Positions 4,588-6,683 of a DNA stretch of 6,683 nucleotides are shown piece after piece. The translations under genes and the position numbers were made by a program. The notes beneath the pieces are model-generated. The model did not search any database. It was not told the DNA's origin and saw only the letters and a program-made list of their open reading frames with translations. The DNA comes from an uncultured bacterium (GTDB taxonomy: Bacteria > Actinomycetota > Actinomycetes > S36-B12). The stretch is from assembly GCA_903896585.1 (NCBI GenBank), contig CAITYI010000053.1, positions 1 through 6,683 of the forward strand. Direction: 5' to 3'. How positions within the stretch are numbered: position 1 is the stretch's first letter; every line of letters starts with the position of its first letter.

Positions 4588-6161
4588 AGCGGAATATTTC
4601 CGTGCTTCTTGGGTGGAAGTGTTGCTCGCTTGGTGCGCAGGGCGCGCAATGCGCGGGTCAGTTGCAATCGAGTTTCGTGGGGGAGAATCACGCGATCCAT
4701 GTAGCCGCGCTCGGCAGCAACATAGGGATTGGCAAACTTCTCGGTGTACTCCTCGATTCGCTGGGCGCGTTCAGCATCGGGGTTATCCGATGCCGCAATT
4801 TCCTTGCGATACAAAATATTGACGGCCCCCTGAGCGCCCATGACCGCAATCTCTGCTGTTGGCCATGCCAGGTTGATGTCTGCGCCGAGATGCTTTGAAC
4901 CCATGACATCGTATGCACCGCCATAAGCCTTGCGGGTGATCACGGTGAGCAGCGGAACAGTTGCCTCGGCGTAGGCATAAATCAATTTGGCACCGCGGCG
5001 AATGATTCCATCCCATTCTTGATCGGTTCCAGGTAAAAAGCCAGGAACATCGACAAAAGTGATCACGGGAATATTGAAGGCATCGCAGGTGCGCACAAAC
5101 CGCGCGGCTTTCTCGGAGGCTTCAATATTCAAAGTGCCGGCGAACTGCATGGGTTGATTGGCCACAATCCCCACGGAGTGACCCTCCATTCGACCAAAGC
5201 CACACAAAATATTGGGTGCATACAGCGCTTGGGTTTCCAGGAATTCGCCGTCGTCCAGAATTGCCTCGAGCACATTGTGCATGTCATAGGGCTGATTCGG
5301 GGAATCCGGAATGATCGTGTCGAGTGAGTAATCTTCGTCGGTGAACTCCATGGAAATCTGCGTTGGCAGGACAGGGGGCTCGCTGAGGTTATTGCTCGGG
5401 AAATACGACAGAAGAGCCTGAACAAATTCCAGGGCATCGTTTTCATCGGTCGCTTGGTAATGCGCCACCCCGCTTTTAGCGTTGTGAGTGTGAGCACCAC
5501 CGAGTTCTTCGAAACCAACGTCTTCGCCGGTCACCGTCTTGATGACATCGGGGCCGGTAATAAACATGTGAGAGGTCTTGTCCACCATGACAATAAAGTC
5601 GGTGATCGCGGGTGAGTACACCGCGCCACCGGCACAGGGGCCCATGATTAATGAAATCTGCGGGATGACACCGGATGCCCGCACATTGCGATAAAAAATC
5701 TCACCATAAAGACCGAGTGCGACCACACCTTCTTGAATGCGAGCACCACCGGAGTCATTGATGCCGATCATGGGGCAGCCGGTTTTCATGGCGAGATCCA
5801 TGACCTTCACTATTTTTTCGCCGAAAACTTCACCCAGTGATCCACCGAACACCGTGAAATCCTGAGCGAATACGCACACCGGGCGGCCATCGACGGTTCC
5901 GTAGCCGGTGACAACTCCGTCGCCGTAGGGGCGATTCTTTTCCTGCCCGAAGTTGTGGGAGCGGTGCCGAGTCAGGCCATCGATTGCTTGGAAGGAGCCG
6001 GGATCCAGGAACGCCTCGATCCGCTCCATGGCGGTCATTTTGCCCTTGGCGTGTTGTTTGTCGATTGCTTCCTGACGAGCTCCGGCCGCCTCGAGCCGGC
6101 GAGCGCGCAAGATCTCCGCTTTACCCGCCGTGGTGTGGTGGTCGAGATCGTTCGTGGCCAT
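4584..6161 (-). CDS. accD: Acyl-CoA carboxylase beta subunit (propionyl-CoA carboxylase-type carboxyltransferase)
   Basis: A 525-residue carboxyltransferase of the AccD5/PccB group, typical family length, with two crotonase-like halves. It transfers CO2 from carboxybiotin on the alpha subunit to an acyl-CoA. Oxyanion-hole glycines appear in GPCAGGAVYSP (Gly178-Gly179) and in the second half in KAYGGAYDVMGSK (Gly415-Ala416). Asp418 in that motif aligns with Asp422 of Streptomyces coelicolor PccB, which marks preference for propionyl-CoA, so methylmalonyl-CoA is the likely main product. Other conserved blocks include INDSGGARIQEG (134-145) and VDVPGFLPGTDQE (370-382). The start is ATG at 6161 with a full consensus AAGGAGG four bases upstream, the strongest ribosome site in the window. 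It is the first gene of the operon, overlaps accE by four bases, and is divergent from birA. Confidence 0.95.
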   Translation of the reverse strand: MATNDLDHHTTAGKAEILRARRLEAAGARQEAIDKQHAKGKMTAMERIEAFLDPGSFQAIDGLTRHRSHNFGQEKNRPYGDGVVTGYGTVDGRPVCVFAQDFTVFGGSLGEVFGEKIVKVMDLAMKTGCPMIGINDSGGARIQEGVVALGLYGEIFYRNVRASGVIPQISLIMGPCAGGAVYSPAITDFIVMVDKTSHMFITGPDVIKTVTGEDVGFEELGGAHTHNAKSGVAHYQATDENDALEFVQALLSYFPSNNLSEPPVLPTQISMEFTDEDYSLDTIIPDSPNQPYDMHNVLEAILDDGEFLETQALYAPNILCGFGRMEGHSVGIVANQPMQFAGTLNIEASEKAARFVRTCDAFNIPVITFVDVPGFLPGTDQEWDGIIRRGAKLIYAYAEATVPLLTVITRKAYGGAYDVMGSKHLGADINLAWPTAEIAVMGAQGAVNILYRKEIAASDNPDAERAQRIEEYTEKFANPYVAAERGYMDRVILPHETRLQLTRALRALRTKRATLPPKKHGNIPL

Positions 6162-6165
6162 CTGT

Positions 6166-6172
6166 CCTCCTT
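6166..6172 (-). promoter_or_regulatory. Strong ribosome binding site of accD
   Basis: On the minus strand AAGGAGG, fully complementary to the 16S rRNA 3' end, sits four bases before the accD ATG. This contrasts with the opposite-strand genes, which lack any such site, and suggests that the accD message carries a real leader of about 25 bases. Confidence 0.8.
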
Positions 6173-6186
6173 GCGACTGTGATGCG

Positions 6187-6198
6187 TACCTTATCTAC
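6187..6198. promoter_or_regulatory. Overlapping divergent -10 elements for birA and the acc operon
   Basis: On the plus strand TACCTT (6187-6192) fits TAnnnT and ends six bases before the birA ATG, implying a leaderless birA mRNA. On the minus strand TAGATA (6197-6192) is a -10 candidate for accD, giving a leader of roughly 25 bases. The two elements share position 6192, so the promoters would face each other and could not easily be used together. No convincing -35 is visible for either. Confidence 0.4.
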
Positions 6199-6683
6199 AT
6201 GGATTCGACTCATGAACAGAATGTGACAGATGTGGCGCAGATCATCACCTTGGAGTCTGTCGATTCCACGAATGCCGAACTTCATCGAATGTGCGATCAG
6301 GGCACGGTTGCTGCGTGGACGGTGGTCACGGCATTCCACCAGAGCGCCGGCCGGGGTCGGCAGGGGCGCAACTGGCAAAGCGACCCTGGTGCCGGCTTGT
6401 GGGTGTCCGTACTTGTTGATCTGGCCGACTGTCCGCAGCCGCAGTGGCTGCCCCTTATCGCCGGGCTCTCCCTGAGTAATGCCGCCCGGAAGTTCACCGA
6501 GTCCGATGTCGCGTTGAAGTGGCCCAACGATGTAATTGTCGGAGGACGCAAACTCGCCGGGATTCTGACCGAAGCGCTACCTACAACAACTCGCAACGTA
6601 GCGGGACGGTACATCGTGGGCATGGGTCTGAATTTTGCACCTGATGTGTATCCGGGCGCCGCGGGGTTACGGGAGTTGATTCC
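6199..6683 (+). CDS. birA: Biotin--[acetyl-CoA-carboxylase] ligase (partial, N-terminal 161 residues)
   Basis: The first 161 residues of a biotin protein ligase, cut by the window end. It makes biotinyl-AMP and attaches biotin to the carrier lysine of the carboxylase alpha subunit. The sequence shows VDSTNAEL (21-28), the biotin/ATP loop GRGRQGRNW (51-59), the KWPNDV motif (107-112), RKLAGILTE (117-125) with the catalytic lysine at 118, and GMGLNF (141-146). The catalytic domain starts almost immediately, so there is no N-terminal helix-turn-helix: this is a class I, enzyme-only ligase that should not repress biotin genes. ATG 6199 has no Shine-Dalgarno, and a -10-like hexamer lies six bases upstream, so the mRNA is probably leaderless. 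It is divergent from accD across 37 bases. Pairing of ligase with its substrate's operon is common in actinobacteria. Confidence 0.93.
   Translation, partial: MDSTHEQNVTDVAQIITLESVDSTNAELHRMCDQGTVAAWTVVTAFHQSAGRGRQGRNWQSDPGAGLWVSVLVDLADCPQPQWLPLIAGLSLSNAARKFTESDVALKWPNDVIVGGRKLAGILTEALPTTTRNVAGRYIVGMGLNFAPDVYPGAAGLRELI

Noticed and set aside
1..6683. CRISPR array, tRNA, rRNA, insertion sequence or prophage attachment site
   Set aside because: No regularly spaced repeats, cloverleaf-forming stretch, transposase or terminal inverted repeats were seen, and genes fill nearly all of the window.

Overview
The window looks like a chromosomal segment from an actinobacterium. GC content is intermediate, roughly the mid-fifties by eye rather than computed. 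The actinobacterial signature is a biotin-dependent acyl-CoA carboxylase operon of the actinomycete type: a fused biotin carboxylase/biotin carrier alpha subunit, a beta carboxyltransferase, and the small epsilon subunit found only in this phylum, with a maf gene inside the operon. The cysteine-deficient LpdA-type flavoprotein and the several genes that appear to be read from leaderless transcripts also fit. An aquatic or otherwise moderate-GC lineage is plausible, but the sequence does not show it.

Layout. At 1-695 (minus) is the N-terminal part of an NAD(P)H-quinone dehydrogenase of the LpdA family; its 3' part lies outside the window. Divergent from it, at 742-1188 (plus), is a gamma-glutamylcyclotransferase-fold protein. 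Next comes a compact type II toxin-antitoxin module of VapBC type (1226-1498 and 1521-1937, plus). It has a promoter and a palindromic operator candidate directly upstream. The toxin gene ends inside the last codons of the convergent carboxylase alpha subunit gene, a 4-base overlap. The minus strand from 6161 down to 1934 is a tightly packed operon: accD (beta), accE (epsilon), maf (nucleotide pyrophosphatase) and accA (alpha, biotinylated). At 6199-6683 (plus), divergent from accD across 37 bases, is the start of birA, whose product attaches biotin to the alpha subunit.

How it fits together. The alpha subunit carboxylates its own biotin using ATP and bicarbonate, and the beta subunit transfers the carboxyl group to an acyl-CoA. 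An aspartate at beta residue 418 matches the position that marks the propionyl-CoA-preferring type. The epsilon subunit helps the alpha and beta subunits assemble, and BirA activates the alpha subunit. The operon therefore most likely makes methylmalonyl-CoA, possibly also malonyl-CoA. The VapBC pair has no metabolic link to its neighbours and looks like an insertion between two housekeeping blocks.

I found no convincing undescribed system. The most notable signals are three plus-strand genes (742, 1226, 6199) that each carry a TAnnnT -10-like hexamer exactly six bases before the ATG and no Shine-Dalgarno; the VapBC operator sitting in the promoter spacer; and a three-unit pentapeptide repeat at the N-terminus of the flavoprotein. 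No tRNA, rRNA, CRISPR array or insertion sequence is visible, and no gene-free stretch exceeds 50 bases.
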